64,000 bases of DNA from Salinimicrobium marinum (GCF_014651535.1 NZ_BMXB01000002.1:124001-188000), one strand, 5' to 3'; numbered from the stretch's first letter, positions 28,701 through 36,935 are shown. The notes: generated by a model from the letters alone, not told the origin. A program made the numbers and translations.

Positions 28701-29426
28701 ATAAGTGAAGTTGGAGTAGAGGCAGGCCTTGTGAGAGAAACACCATTTGGCAGGGATTATAAGTTGATGGCTACTTTTGAAGGTATAAAGGTGGAAGAAA
28801 CCGAAGATCGTTTTTTAGTTCAAGAATTTACTACTGATCCAGACTTTTATGAGAGAAAGTATTTTGCTGGTCTTGAAGGAACATTTAATTACGAGAGTTA
28901 TGATGATGTCCTTAATCCAACAAACGGGATGAATTTTAAATTAGCAGGAGGAGGGAAAATGAATGTGGAAGATGCCGATAATTCTTTTGCATATTTAAAC
29001 CCCTATATGGAATTCTATAATGCCCTTACCCGTAACCGAAAATGGGTGCTGAACACGAGGGTGCAGGCAGAGATAAACTTCAGCGACGATTTTGAATTCT
29101 ATCAGGCTGCTACATTGGGAGGAAACAATGGATTGCGTGGCTACAGGCACGAACGTTTTGTAGGGGAAGAGGCTTTTGCAGCCGGTGGAGATATCCGCTA
29201 TAGTTTTGACAGGTTTAAGTCAAGGTTTTTGCCATTTCAGATTGGCGTTTTTGGAGGCTACGACATTGGTCGTGTTTGGCTGGATGGAGAAGGCAGTGAC
29301 GTTTGGCATGACAGCTACGGGGGTGGATTCTGGGTAAACAGTGCCGAGGCCGTAAGCGGGAAATTTAATTTCTTTACAGGAAGTGAAGGCTGGAGGTTCT
29401 CCTTCGGTTTCGGATTTAGTTTCTAA
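25707..29426 (+). CDS. Metallophosphoesterase fused to an outer-membrane beta-barrel, lipoprotein
   Basis: The protein has 1239 residues. It has a lipoprotein signal (MKKNNIFLTTLICAL, lipobox FSGC). Residues 45-360 are a calcineurin-like phosphoesterase with LLGDGG, LGDNIYP, GNHDW, HHPLYT and GHDHSLQ metal ligands. Residues about 580-720 include IGDWDRHNDQWRW and RDRDQVFSN, which recall the DRH...N/D-R-D pattern of HipA- or PI3K-type kinase folds. The C-terminal 350 residues are an Omp85/BamA-like barrel (GGNNGLRGYRHERF, final FSFGFGFSF ending in Phe). It is probably a surface or periplasmic enzyme attached to a barrel. It starts 57 bases from the divergent HD-PycTM gene. Confidence 0.85.
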   Translation: MKKNNIFLTTLICALFSGCSSLQKSYYKEGESKEDFAYPVDKEIERSFYLLGDGGYSVPGGSSEGLLAFKTYIDSVKQIGNYTLFLGDNIYPEGLEAEGDPNRENSEYRLDAQIDAVENYDGKILFMPGNHDWYNQGLIGLKRQEDYLQKKLERDDIFAPKAGCALQSIDISEDIQLLVVDSQWYLEDWDDNPKINDNCPEIKTREAMFLEVESELKKNQNKTVVFAIHHPLYTNGLHGGNFHFNNHLYPTQRKIPLPILGSLVTLFRTTGGVSSTDTQNERYKYMRQRLETIAGKWGNVVFVSGHDHSLQYIEEDYIKQIVSGSASKASFVGLRDNGLFAYSGQGFAVLDIFKDGSSWASFYGSEDKKPKLLYQKEIFKKPEVFNIDTLSTNFPRTVKATVYEPEENEKSDIYESIWGDRYRELYSTEVEVRIADLDTLYGGLEPMRKGGGHQTNSVRVKDSLDREYNFRMLRKDAVQFLQTVAFKNKPVTEQFENTLAEEVIEDFYTSSHPFAFLTIPTLADAIGVLHTNPELYFLPKQPKLGKYNAEHGGEIYMIEERPEENWLNYKSFGSPNHDIQSTSGMFERLRRDEKYTLNEASYVKARIFDMLIGDWDRHNDQWRWAEIEDEEGNRTFEPIPRDRDQVFSNFDGALFGSLRGLLGFANQFAVYGEDINDIEWFNTAAIGLDRSLLQNVGKDTWLEQAQFVQEHVTDEVIEQAFAEMPKEAQGDITQNLIKKLKGRRDNIVDISMRYYEHLAGLAIVTGTDKDDFIDVTRLEDGSTKVKITRNKGGEREDVLSEKIYFPDETDEIWIYGLDDDDEFYVDGPGRGEILVRIIGGQNNDIYNITNGNKVRIYDHKTLPNTIEKNNGAKIKLTDDYQINVYDKDRKIFTSSSLLPSVGFNPDNGVILGLKNTYTINGFERNPFTARHSVSAGYFFATNGFEVRYEGEFANVIRNYNFGVGAYYSSPKTTRNFFGFGNETYNPDDELSLDYNRTRISEVGVEAGLVRETPFGRDYKLMATFEGIKVEETEDRFLVQEFTTDPDFYERKYFAGLEGTFNYESYDDVLNPTNGMNFKLAGGGKMNVEDADNSFAYLNPYMEFYNALTRNRKWVLNTRVQAEINFSDDFEFYQAATLGGNNGLRGYRHERFVGEEAFAAGGDIRYSFDRFKSRFLPFQIGVFGGYDIGRVWLDGEGSDVWHDSYGGGFWVNSAEAVSGKFNFFTGSEGWRFSFGFGFSF

Positions 29427-29450
29427 AAGAAAATCTAATAAATCACATGT

Positions 29451-29499
29451 AAGCTCCGAAGGTAGGTATTCATAAAGAATATCTTTTCGGAGCTTTTTC
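29451..29499 (+). terminator. Intrinsic terminator after the phosphoesterase-barrel gene
   Basis: A ten-base stem AAGCTCCGAA/TTCGGAGCTT (29451-29460 with 29486-29495) and a following T run. Confidence 0.8.
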
Positions 29500-29740
29500 T
29501 TTAATTAGTCTAAACAGACAGGATGAAAATGTTGCTTTTTTATCTAATGAAATACTCATTTCAGAAGCCCCGGACTAGAAAGGGTATGTTAGATCACAGT
29601 TTCTGAAGACTCTCTACTGTAGAAGTTACCGAATGAAGAGGATCATAGAAGTGAAATCAAAAAGAATTTATTCTTCTGAAGAATAGGGGAGAAGAGCCCT
29701 AAAACTGAATTCTGAAGTGGGTATTGATCTAAAAAATATA
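29500..29740. other. Intergenic stretch with no recognised feature
   Basis: This is AT-rich with no protein-like frame, promoter or clear hairpin. It separates convergent units and probably contains the 3' end of the MscS transcript. Confidence 0.5.
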
Positions 29741-30646
29741 CTACAGATTTGTTGTGTTCTTCTCTTCAGAAGGTTTTTCAAGTCCGAGCTTATTGGTAAA
29801 ATCAATAGTTCTAATAGGGAATGGAATATTGATATCGTGCTTGTCAAAAGCTTTTTTGATGGCTATAATAGCGGTGCTACGGGCAAACAGGATATCCCTG
29901 TTTTTAGTAACGTTGGTCCAGAATCTTACTACAAAATTGATGGAACTATCTCCAAACTCTTTGTACATGAATTCTACCTCTTCATTGGCATTTTGAGGAA
30001 AGCTTTTTTCAATAGTTTCAAGGGTGAGTTTTTTAACCATTTCAAGATCTGAGTTGTATGCCACTCCGCAATCTACCATTACTCTGGAGCGTGGCGTGCG
30101 GGAAAAATTCTTGAAAGGTGCATCTATTAATTGTGAATTAGGTATCACCACATAGTTATTATCGGCTTCCTTAAGAACGATGCTTCGCAGATTAATTTCG
30201 ACAACAGTCCCGGCATAGCCATCATTTTCTATCCAGTCTCCGATTTGAAGTTCTGGGAGAAAGCTAAGGATAATTCCGGAGAATGTGTTGTTTAAGGTTC
30301 CCTGTAAGGCCAGCCCTATGGCTAAACCAACAACCCCGGCACCCGCAAGCACCGAGGTTAATATGGTGTTTAAATTTAAAAGTCCTAATGCAACAAAGAA
30401 GCCAATGGCTATAATAACTACTTTTATAATCTTGACAGAAATCTCTCTAATTGAATCCTGTCTTACTTTATAAAAAAGTAGTTTTCCAACAAATTTTCCA
30501 ATGTATTTTGACGCAATAATGAATATTGCAAATACCAGAATGGCCAGGATAAAATTTGGCAGGGCAAGGATAATGGAATCCAGCCATTCTGCTAATTTCT
30601 GCCATAAGCCATTAATAGATTCCTGGATATTAAATTCGTTTTCCAT
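29741..30646 (-). CDS. MscS-family mechanosensitive ion channel
   Basis: The protein has 301 residues. Three N-terminal membrane segments (about 25-45, 70-90 and 95-125) end in the pore helix GAGVVGLAIGLALQGTLNN, the MscS TM3 signature. The cytoplasmic beta domain has GDWIENDGYAGTVVEINLRS and VVIPNSQLIDAPFKNFS. These channels open when the inner membrane is stretched, releasing solutes on osmotic downshock. It follows dps by 26 bases on the same strand, so both may be one stress-related unit. Confidence 0.93.
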   Translation of the reverse strand: MENEFNIQESINGLWQKLAEWLDSIILALPNFILAILVFAIFIIASKYIGKFVGKLLFYKVRQDSIREISVKIIKVVIIAIGFFVALGLLNLNTILTSVLAGAGVVGLAIGLALQGTLNNTFSGIILSFLPELQIGDWIENDGYAGTVVEINLRSIVLKEADNNYVVIPNSQLIDAPFKNFSRTPRSRVMVDCGVAYNSDLEMVKKLTLETIEKSFPQNANEEVEFMYKEFGDSSINFVVRFWTNVTKNRDILFARSTAIIAIKKAFDKHDINIPFPIRTIDFTNKLGLEKPSEEKNTTNL

Positions 30647-30672
30647 TGAGGGTTGCTGTGACTATCTGGGTT

Positions 30673-31164
30673 TTATACCGGCTTATGTTTATCTGAAGTT
30701 TTCATCTTCCAGGCATCCAACATCCAGCTGGTTTTTTCAAGTTCCCTGATGTAAGCACCAATTAAGTCAATTGTACCTTCATCTCCGTTTTTATCTGCAG
30801 TTTCAATAACTTTCGTCATCTGTCGAAGGATTTTTCCATGATCCTCCAAAAGCATACTTACCATTTGGCCATCCGAAAGATCTGATGAAGACTCTTTTAA
30901 ATTAGATTTTTTAAGATAATCACTGTAATTGCTGGTGGGTTGAAACCGCAGAGTCAAAATACGTTCAGCGATTTCATCAACCTTTAATTTAGCATCATCA
31001 TACAGTTCTTCAAATTTTTCGTGAAGATCAAAGAAATTTTGTCCAATGATGTTCCAGTGAAAGTTTCTTAGCTTTTGATAGTATAAATGGTAATCGGCTA
31101 GTAAAATATTTAGTTCTTCTACTGTTTTTCCGGTTTTCTCTTTATCGAGATTTAAATAGCTCAT
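30673..31164 (-). CDS. dps: Dps-family DNA-binding ferritin
   Basis: The protein has 163 residues, the usual Dps length. The ferroxidase centre is visible at LRNFHWNIIG (His), then LHEKFEELYDDAKLKVDEIAE (Asp/Glu). Dps forms dodecamers that oxidise and store iron and protect DNA during oxidative stress. The short N-terminus (MSYLNLDKEK) has few lysines, so direct DNA binding is uncertain. It sits upstream of the channel gene and downstream of a 107-residue protein. Confidence 0.92.
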   Translation of the reverse strand: MSYLNLDKEKTGKTVEELNILLADYHLYYQKLRNFHWNIIGQNFFDLHEKFEELYDDAKLKVDEIAERILTLRFQPTSNYSDYLKKSNLKESSSDLSDGQMVSMLLEDHGKILRQMTKVIETADKNGDEGTIDLIGAYIRELEKTSWMLDAWKMKTSDKHKPV

Positions 31165-31238
31165 AGTTATTATTTAGTTGTTTTTGGTGTAACGTAATTT
31201 AAGATTCTTCTGGAGTTTTAACAAATAAAAAAAAGGCC

Positions 31239-31562
31239 TTAATCAGTGATAGGCCTGTTCTGCTTTAGGTCCAGTTTCTTAAGCATCTCATCAGAGATCT
31301 GGCCACTAGAATATCCATAACCGTCTACTAAAATACCTTTTCTGCCATTGTTGGTGGTAATGGCGTAGAGTATCGAATTATCGGAAGGATTTGAAGGCCC
31401 TTCAAATCTGTAAACTTTATCTACATTAAAATCATTTACTGTGAATTCTTCTTTTCTTGATTTAATTTCAAGACGTTCATCTAATAGATTGAAATCCTCT
31501 TCATATCCTTCTTCCAGTCTTAAGATATTAATGGTTTGGGATAATGTGCCTTTGTCTTTCAT
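31239..31562 (-). CDS. Small conserved flavobacterial protein, often named phosphoribosylpyrophosphate synthetase
   Basis: The protein has 107 residues and no signal peptide. LEEGYEEDFNLLDE, FNVDKVYRFEGPSNPSDNSI and NNGRKGILVDGYGYSSG match a short family common in Bacteroidota. Databases often call it a PRPP synthetase, but it has none of the length or motifs of that enzyme (no PRPP-binding loop), so the name should not be trusted. It lies in a minus-strand run with dps and mscS, suggesting a stress role, which is an inference from position only. Confidence 0.75.
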   Translation of the reverse strand: MKDKGTLSQTINILRLEEGYEEDFNLLDERLEIKSRKEEFTVNDFNVDKVYRFEGPSNPSDNSILYAITTNNGRKGILVDGYGYSSGQISDEMLKKLDLKQNRPITD

Positions 31563-31652
31563 TGTAACTCAATTTAAATTTAATGATTAAATTACGCTGA
31601 TATGGCAGGATGTGCAAATGCCTGCCCGTGTTTAGTATAAATTTAACTTGGC

Positions 31653-31796
31653 TTAATCGTCCTTATCTTTCTTGCCGAAATTGAATAAGCCAAAAGGTAT
31701 TACCAGAAAAAAGAAAAAGTACCAGCCGGTGACTAAACCAATAATAGTAATAATGGCTGCAAGGAAGTAAAACCAGTATGATTGGAAGAATTTCAT
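31653..31796 (-). CDS. 47-residue small membrane protein
   Basis: The ATG at 31796 and TAA at 31653 define a 47-codon frame. The product has hydrophobic stretches (YFLAAIITIIGLVTGW and FFFFLVIPFGLF) and a charged tail (NFGKKDKDD), as expected for a one- or two-pass inner-membrane protein with a cytoplasmic C-terminus. It was missed by length cut-offs. It sits upstream of the 107-residue gene on the same strand. I do not recognise the family. Confidence 0.65.
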   Translation of the reverse strand: MKFFQSYWFYFLAAIITIIGLVTGWYFFFFLVIPFGLFNFGKKDKDD

Positions 31797-31938
31797 AGTT
31801 CAGGTATCTTTATAATATTTTAATTCCAAGGAAATTTGAAGATAATCAAATTGATTAAATTTTTTGAGGTAGATTTTCATTCGGAATTATCCGGTGGGAT
31901 AACTACCTTAGCATTTTTTATATTATAATCGTTCAGAA

Positions 31939-32946
31939 ATGAGAAACAATATTACCCTGAAAGAGCTGGCAAAGCTGCTCAATGTTTCAGTCTCCACAGT
32001 TTCAAAAGCTTTAAATGACAGTCCCGAGATTAGTCAGAAGACTATAGAGCGGGTCAAAGAATTGGCAGCTTTACATAAATACCGGCCCAATCCGGTTGCT
32101 GTAAACCTTAAAAGCAGCAAAAGCGGAACGATTGGAGTAATAATTCCGAATATCTCTAACTCATTTTTCGCAAAAGTTTTATCCGGAATTGAGGCTAAAG
32201 CACAGCAGGAAGGTTTGCAGGTAATCACTTACATTTCCAATGAATCTCTGCCTAGAGAAAAAGAGATTGCAGAACTTTTAACTTCCGGAATCGTAGATGG
32301 TGTTCTTGTGGCTATTTCTGAAGAAACCCAAAGAAAAAAAGAATATGATCATTTAATTAATTTGGTAGAATACAATATACCTCTGGTATTATATGATCGC
32401 ACCAATTTAGATATTCCGGTGGATAAGATCGGAGTAGATGACGAGAAGAGTCTGGAGGAGGCTACGGCTCTTTTATTATCGAAGGGTGTTAAAAAGATTG
32501 GTCTAGCTACTTCTATTCATCACCTGGGTCTGGGAAAATTAAGAATTGCCGGGTATAAAAAAGCTTTAAGGAATGAAGATGATTTTTTAATTGCTAACTC
32601 TTCCAGAATTGAAGTATTGCGAGAAAAAACTGAGAAATTATTGTTAGAAGATAAAGTAGATGCTTTGGTGTGTACCGACTTCGAAAGTACCATGTTATCT
32701 TACCGTATAGCTCATGAAAATAGTATAAAGATCCCACAGGACCTGAAGATAATAGGGTTTTTAGGTAAAGAACTGGCAACACACCTTTCCCCATCAATTA
32801 GTTACATTGAACAATTTCCCGAAAAAATTGGAAGTAAAGGCATGGAGCTGTTAGTAAAGCGCATTAAAGGCTATACAGAAACAGGTCAAACTACGGAAAA
32901 AATAATTCAAACTGAATTGGTTCATTTGGAGAGTACTGTGTTTTAA
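31939..32946 (+). CDS. LacI-family transcriptional regulator
   Basis: The protein has 335 residues. The N-terminal LacI helix-turn-helix covers residues 4-50 (ITLKELAKLLNVSVSTVSKA, then LNDSPEIS), followed by the hinge RPNPVAVNLKSSKS and a periplasmic-binding-type sensor (GTIGVIIPNISNSFFAKVLS). Such regulators respond to small sugars. It is isolated, with no sugar catabolism gene adjacent, so its target and ligand are not evident. It stands at the left border of the glycan locus. Confidence 0.9.
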   Translation: MRNNITLKELAKLLNVSVSTVSKALNDSPEISQKTIERVKELAALHKYRPNPVAVNLKSSKSGTIGVIIPNISNSFFAKVLSGIEAKAQQEGLQVITYISNESLPREKEIAELLTSGIVDGVLVAISEETQRKKEYDHLINLVEYNIPLVLYDRTNLDIPVDKIGVDDEKSLEEATALLLSKGVKKIGLATSIHHLGLGKLRIAGYKKALRNEDDFLIANSSRIEVLREKTEKLLLEDKVDALVCTDFESTMLSYRIAHENSIKIPQDLKIIGFLGKELATHLSPSISYIEQFPEKIGSKGMELLVKRIKGYTETGQTTEKIIQTELVHLESTVF

Positions 32947-33021
32947 ACTAAATAATTAGCGTTTTCTTCCCTGATCTTTTTAAAAATTAAAAAATTGCCA
33001 TTATTAAATTTTAAAATTGAA

Positions 33022-33046
33022 CACTCCCATACCAAAAGTGGAAGTG
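33022..33046. repeat. Interrupted inverted motif CACTCCCA...TGGAAGTG, first copy
   Basis: The two half-motifs are separated by nine bases. The same halves are joined directly at 34793-34808. Both copies flank the 542-residue membrane protein gene. They may be operators, recombination scars or chance. Confidence 0.3.
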
Positions 33047-33101
33047 GTTATCTTGCTGGATTAATAAACTGTCAATCTATTTTAGGACGACACACTTTCA
33101 A

Positions 33102-34730
33102 TTATTTAAAATTTTGATCTTCTATTTTTAATAAGAATTCTACAGATCCTTTTTGGGATTTTTTAAACCCTTTTTTTATTAATTCCTTTTCTACAACATT
33201 TTCAATTGATTCTGTAGACTCAGGGTACGAATTCATTAGGAATACAGCCACTTTTGTTTTATCAATCACTTTATCCTCTATGCACGGTAAAAAGATCAAA
33301 TCCTCCATCGGCTGATTAAATGCTTTGATGCCAAATGATGTGGCGGGATATAAATAATGAAAAATATGGCTTTTGTCTCCGTAGAAAAACATTTCAACTC
33401 CATCTTCCTTCAATTCCCTTACAACAACATCCACGTCTCTTAGGTAAACAGCCCGCGTTTCAGTCGTTCTTACAAGGTTTAATTTATTGGTTTTTAAAGA
33501 CATATTTAAATCTAAGATGTTTTTATCTTCATAGGTGCCGTAAATTTTCTCAACAACAGAAATTGGCACCAATACAATAATTATAATCAACCAAAACTTC
33601 TTGAACCGCAAATCGATTAAACTTAAAAGGAACGGCAATAGTAACAATAATGAGACAGCTTTTAATAAACCGGTGTTAGATCCAAATGGATGAATAAAAA
33701 TAAACAACAAGAATACGAATAGGATTTTTTGCTTTAGCTCAAACCTGGTTTTACTATTATTAAAGAGCTGAATACCGACAATTGAAATAGCTAAAGCAGT
33801 TAAGAATAAGAAATAATTCCAGGAATAGCCTGAAAAGACAACAAAACTAGCTAGGAAAGCAAAATGAATAAGCCCTAATATGACGTATGTCAAATAACTT
33901 GTAATTCTATTCCGGAGTTTCCTAAAAAGGAAAAAGCTGCATAATATGAAGAGGCAAAATAACAGGAGTTTTGTTGCGTCTCTTAAATACATAAATACAA
34001 TTCCCCTGGTATCATGTGAAATAGATCCCATAGAGGCTTCTTGAAAATCATTCCAATCATTATAATAGTAAGAATAACCTGCAACAACTGCAATAACTGC
34101 AAAACAATTGTATAAAAAGAAGGGCTTCAAAACTTGTCCGATATTCCGCCGGTTCATCACTTTCTCCTGAAAAACAATCACCCCACTTAAAATTGGTAAC
34201 AACAATAAGTTAGGGAGCCTGATCAAAATTGCTATACCACTTAAGAGGGACAAAGTAATAATTAAATGAAATTTTGGGTGCTTCAGGTAAAGAATGGTAA
34301 TAGAAAATATTACTGAATTTATGAAAATAGTCAAAGTATCATAGCTTAATATATTGACATTAAAAGGTGCTAACAATATTAATGTACAGGATATATAAAA
34401 TAGTATTTTCCACTTCGACCTAGTTATTCTTACTACTAGGAAAGGAATCAACATTGAAAGAAATATAAGAGAAGAATTAATAAATCTTATCTTAATAAGC
34501 TCCGGCCCCGTAAAATCAACAATTGATTTAATAAGTGCAGAGCTCAGCAGGAAAGGATATAGAAAAACATCGTTAACAGGATATAAAGCATGATTTAGAT
34601 GATAAAAACTATCAGTAAAATCCAGACCAAAAAAAATTCCGAAAAAAAAGAAAAATAAGGCAGTTAAGAAAATTATTATACTGAGAACTTTAAATTTTTT
34701 CAGAAATAAAAAAGAGTTGGTTTTGAACAT
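33102..34730 (-). CDS. Multi-pass membrane protein, glycosyltransferase- (GT39/ArnT-) like
   Basis: The protein has 542 residues with about ten to twelve membrane segments. After the first, FGLDFTDSFYHLNHALYP includes an acidic residue in the place where PMT/ArnT-type glycosyltransferases carry a catalytic Asp. The C-terminal 130 residues are soluble (DGVEMFFYGDKSHIFHYLYP). A role in transferring a lipid-linked sugar is plausible but not shown. It starts the glycan locus, reads opposite to most of it, and a degenerate copy of its C-terminus lies at 36721-36935. Confidence 0.6.
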   Translation of the reverse strand: MFKTNSFLFLKKFKVLSIIIFLTALFFFFFGIFFGLDFTDSFYHLNHALYPVNDVFLYPFLLSSALIKSIVDFTGPELIKIRFINSSLIFLSMLIPFLVVRITRSKWKILFYISCTLILLAPFNVNILSYDTLTIFINSVIFSITILYLKHPKFHLIITLSLLSGIAILIRLPNLLLLPILSGVIVFQEKVMNRRNIGQVLKPFFLYNCFAVIAVVAGYSYYYNDWNDFQEASMGSISHDTRGIVFMYLRDATKLLLFCLFILCSFFLFRKLRNRITSYLTYVILGLIHFAFLASFVVFSGYSWNYFLFLTALAISIVGIQLFNNSKTRFELKQKILFVFLLFIFIHPFGSNTGLLKAVSLLLLLPFLLSLIDLRFKKFWLIIIIVLVPISVVEKIYGTYEDKNILDLNMSLKTNKLNLVRTTETRAVYLRDVDVVVRELKEDGVEMFFYGDKSHIFHYLYPATSFGIKAFNQPMEDLIFLPCIEDKVIDKTKVAVFLMNSYPESTESIENVVEKELIKKGFKKSQKGSVEFLLKIEDQNFK

Positions 34731-34792
34731 ATTGATCTAATTGAAATTATAGGAGCAAATTAGCTCCCACTGCATATTTTTGTAAATTTAGG

Positions 34793-34808
34793 CACTCCCA
34801 TGGAAGTG
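34793..34808. repeat. Inverted motif CACTCCCATGGAAGTG, second copy
   Basis: This imperfect palindrome is in the 201-base gap between the divergent membrane-protein and glycosyltransferase genes, 62 bases before the former. A TATTTTTG (34775-34782) lies beside it. It could be a regulator site for either gene. Confidence 0.35.
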
Positions 34809-34931
34809 TATAATAAAATTTCAAATTTTCTCCTCGTAAGAAATCACTTTAATTAATATATTTGGAAGATAAGCTCTGTACAGTTCTTTAACCCCAGCGC
34901 GAAATTCACTCGTAATGTTTTCTCAGTTCAA

Positions 34932-35639
34932 ATGAAGAAAAATATTGAATTATCCATCGTGATTCTTTGTTATAGATCTAATGAGAGCATTATTCCATTG
35001 GCTGGCAATATCAAAGTTTTAGCTGAAAAACTAACTGATGATTTCGAAATTATTTTAGTAGGTAATTATCTTGAAGGTTCAGATGATAGAACCGAAGCTA
35101 TTGTAAGGGAAATAGCTAAAAGGGATGAAGATTTTATAGCTGTTTGCAAACCTAAAAAAGGGATGATGGGCTGGGACATGAGAGAAGGGTTAAAAATGGC
35201 TAAAGGTGATTATTTATGTGTAATTGACGGCGACAGTCAATTTCCCATCGATAACATTGAAAAATGTTTTAAGAAAATTAAATCATCATCCTATGGGTTG
35301 GTAAAAACTTATAGAACAATGAGAGGTGATGGCAAATATCGGCAAATAATTTCCAATGGGTATAACCAAATTTTCTCCCTTCTGTTTCCCAAAGTAAATT
35401 CCAGAGATGTAAATTCCAAACCCAAGATCTTTACCCGGGAAGTGTATGATAATATGGAATTAACTTCTGATGATTGGTTTATCGATGCAGAAATTATGCT
35501 AAACATTGCAAGATTGGATATCAAGTTTCATGAGTTTCCCACTCATTTTCTTGAACTCGAAGGCCGCACTTCTTTCGTGAAATTTTCATCTATTTTCGAA
35601 TTTTTAAAGAACATGATCTTATTCAGATTAAAAAGATGA
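34932..35639 (+). CDS. GT2-family glycosyltransferase, DPM-like
   Basis: The protein has 235 residues. It has the GT-A fold: ELSIVILCYRSNESIIPLAG at the start, CVIDGDSQFPIDN as the metal- and nucleotide-binding DXD region (DGDS), and DDWFIDAEIML later, as in dolichyl-phosphate-mannose-like enzymes. It likely moves a sugar from a nucleotide donor to a lipid or polyprenyl phosphate at the cytoplasmic face. The next gene overlaps its stop by four bases (ATGA), so translation of the two is coupled. The donor and acceptor are unknown. Confidence 0.85.
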   Translation: MKKNIELSIVILCYRSNESIIPLAGNIKVLAEKLTDDFEIILVGNYLEGSDDRTEAIVREIAKRDEDFIAVCKPKKGMMGWDMREGLKMAKGDYLCVIDGDSQFPIDNIEKCFKKIKSSSYGLVKTYRTMRGDGKYRQIISNGYNQIFSLLFPKVNSRDVNSKPKIFTREVYDNMELTSDDWFIDAEIMLNIARLDIKFHEFPTHFLELEGRTSFVKFSSIFEFLKNMILFRLKR

Positions 35640-36526
35640 AAAAGAAAATTTTCATCACCGGGGTTTCTTCTGAAATTATTCTCTCCCTGATAGACCGTAT
35701 AAACATGGATGAATATGAGATTTACGGCCTGACTAGAAATCCAGAAAATATAAATTCTAATGGAAAGGTCACGCTGATAAAAGGCGATATTCAGAATATA
35801 AATACTATAGAAGTTTATTTGAAAGAATGTTCGGTAATTATTCATGCAGCTGCTGTTACCCATTCTTTTAATGAAAAGAAATACTTCAATATTAATTTAA
35901 AAGCTACAAAGGAATTAGTGAAAATGGCTACTCAATGCGGAATTACAAAATTTATATTTATCAGTTCCAATACAGCGGGTAAAAAAAGCGGAGCGTACGG
36001 GGTAACAAAATTTTTTGCAGAAAAATATATCGAAAATAATTTTCAGAAATGGTTAATCCTGAGGCCAGCAGAAGTTTATGGAGGCAACAAAAAAGAAGGT
36101 GTTGAAAAGTTTATTTCAGGAATTATAGATAATCCCATGTCACTATATCCTGCAGGTGTCCCAACAAAGTTGTATCCGATTCATTTGGACGATTTAGCTG
36201 ACATCATTTATAATGTTGTCTTTGAAGAGGAGATAACAAATGAAAAAATCACCATATGCGGACCTACAGGATATTCCTTTCCTGAAATTATACGAGTAAT
36301 TAAATTTTTTAAAGACAAACATATTCCCACAATTCCAATGTCGAAACACCTTATGTTTATTATAGCAAAGATAACCCGATGGGTTCCTTTTTATGTGGGA
36401 ATAATTCCAGATCAAATACCCCGCCTTTACAGCACGAAAAATAATGGAACGACAAAGTTCCTCAGAGGCAAAAGAACATTAGAAACTTACTTAAAAGAAA
36501 GAATTACATCTGAAGCTGGATCTTAA
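35636..36526 (+). CDS. NAD-dependent epimerase/dehydratase (extended SDR), possibly sugar-modifying
   Basis: The protein has 296 residues. The nucleotide-binding loop is atypical: ITGVSSEIILSL in place of the usual TGxxGFIG glycine pattern, although HAAAV and the catalytic SSNTAGKKSGAYGVTK (YxxxK) are present. Substrate residues resemble nucleotide-sugar reductases or epimerases. It overlaps the glycosyltransferase gene and likely acts on the same sugar. The odd loop may weaken or change cofactor use. Exact reaction unknown. Confidence 0.75.
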   Translation: MKKKIFITGVSSEIILSLIDRINMDEYEIYGLTRNPENINSNGKVTLIKGDIQNINTIEVYLKECSVIIHAAAVTHSFNEKKYFNINLKATKELVKMATQCGITKFIFISSNTAGKKSGAYGVTKFFAEKYIENNFQKWLILRPAEVYGGNKKEGVEKFISGIIDNPMSLYPAGVPTKLYPIHLDDLADIIYNVVFEEEITNEKITICGPTGYSFPEIIRVIKFFKDKHIPTIPMSKHLMFIIAKITRWVPFYVGIIPDQIPRLYSTKNNGTTKFLRGKRTLETYLKERITSEAGS

Positions 36527-36720
36527 TTTAATTTTCAACAAATATTAAAAAGTCAGATTTATCAATTTGGAAATTTCCTGGACTTCATAAACTTGAAGAC
36601 TCTCATAAAGGGGGAGACAGAGAATTCTTTTTGAAATATTTTGGCAAATTTTCATTTCGGAGGAATTCACATACTCAATAGTATCAATCCGTGTCTTTAA
36701 TTAAATCTATTAAATCGACA

Positions 36721-36935
36721 GGTGCATATTTGGACGTCCACTTAGACTTTGAGGTATACAAATGTATTTCTATGGAGATAAAAGTCATTTTTTTCATTAA
36801 TTATCGTCCATATTTATAATTGATAGGTATCCTGAAGATGGGACAGTTTGGGAAAAAAGCTTGTTGGGTGAACATCTTGGAAAATTAGGTTATTGGAAAG
36901 TTTCTAATAATTTTTTTATGCTGTATGAGAATTAG
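36721..36935 (+). pseudogene. Remnant of a gene related to the 542-residue membrane protein
   Basis: One frame (36759-36935) reads QMYFYGDKSHFFH, a stop (36798), then RYPEDGTVWEKSLLGEHLGK and ends FMLYEN-stop. This matches the C-terminus of the gene at 33102-34730 (EMFFYGDKSHIFH ... SYPESTESIENVVEKEL ... FLLKIED). A shifted frame just upstream (36721 on) reads AYLDVHLDF, similar to AVYLRDVDVV of that protein. About 40 middle residues are missing. It is a decayed paralog on the opposite strand. Confidence 0.65.

Noticed and set aside
31239-31562. Phosphoribosylpyrophosphate synthetase
   Set aside because: At 107 residues without a PRPP-binding loop it cannot be this enzyme; only a habitual database label.
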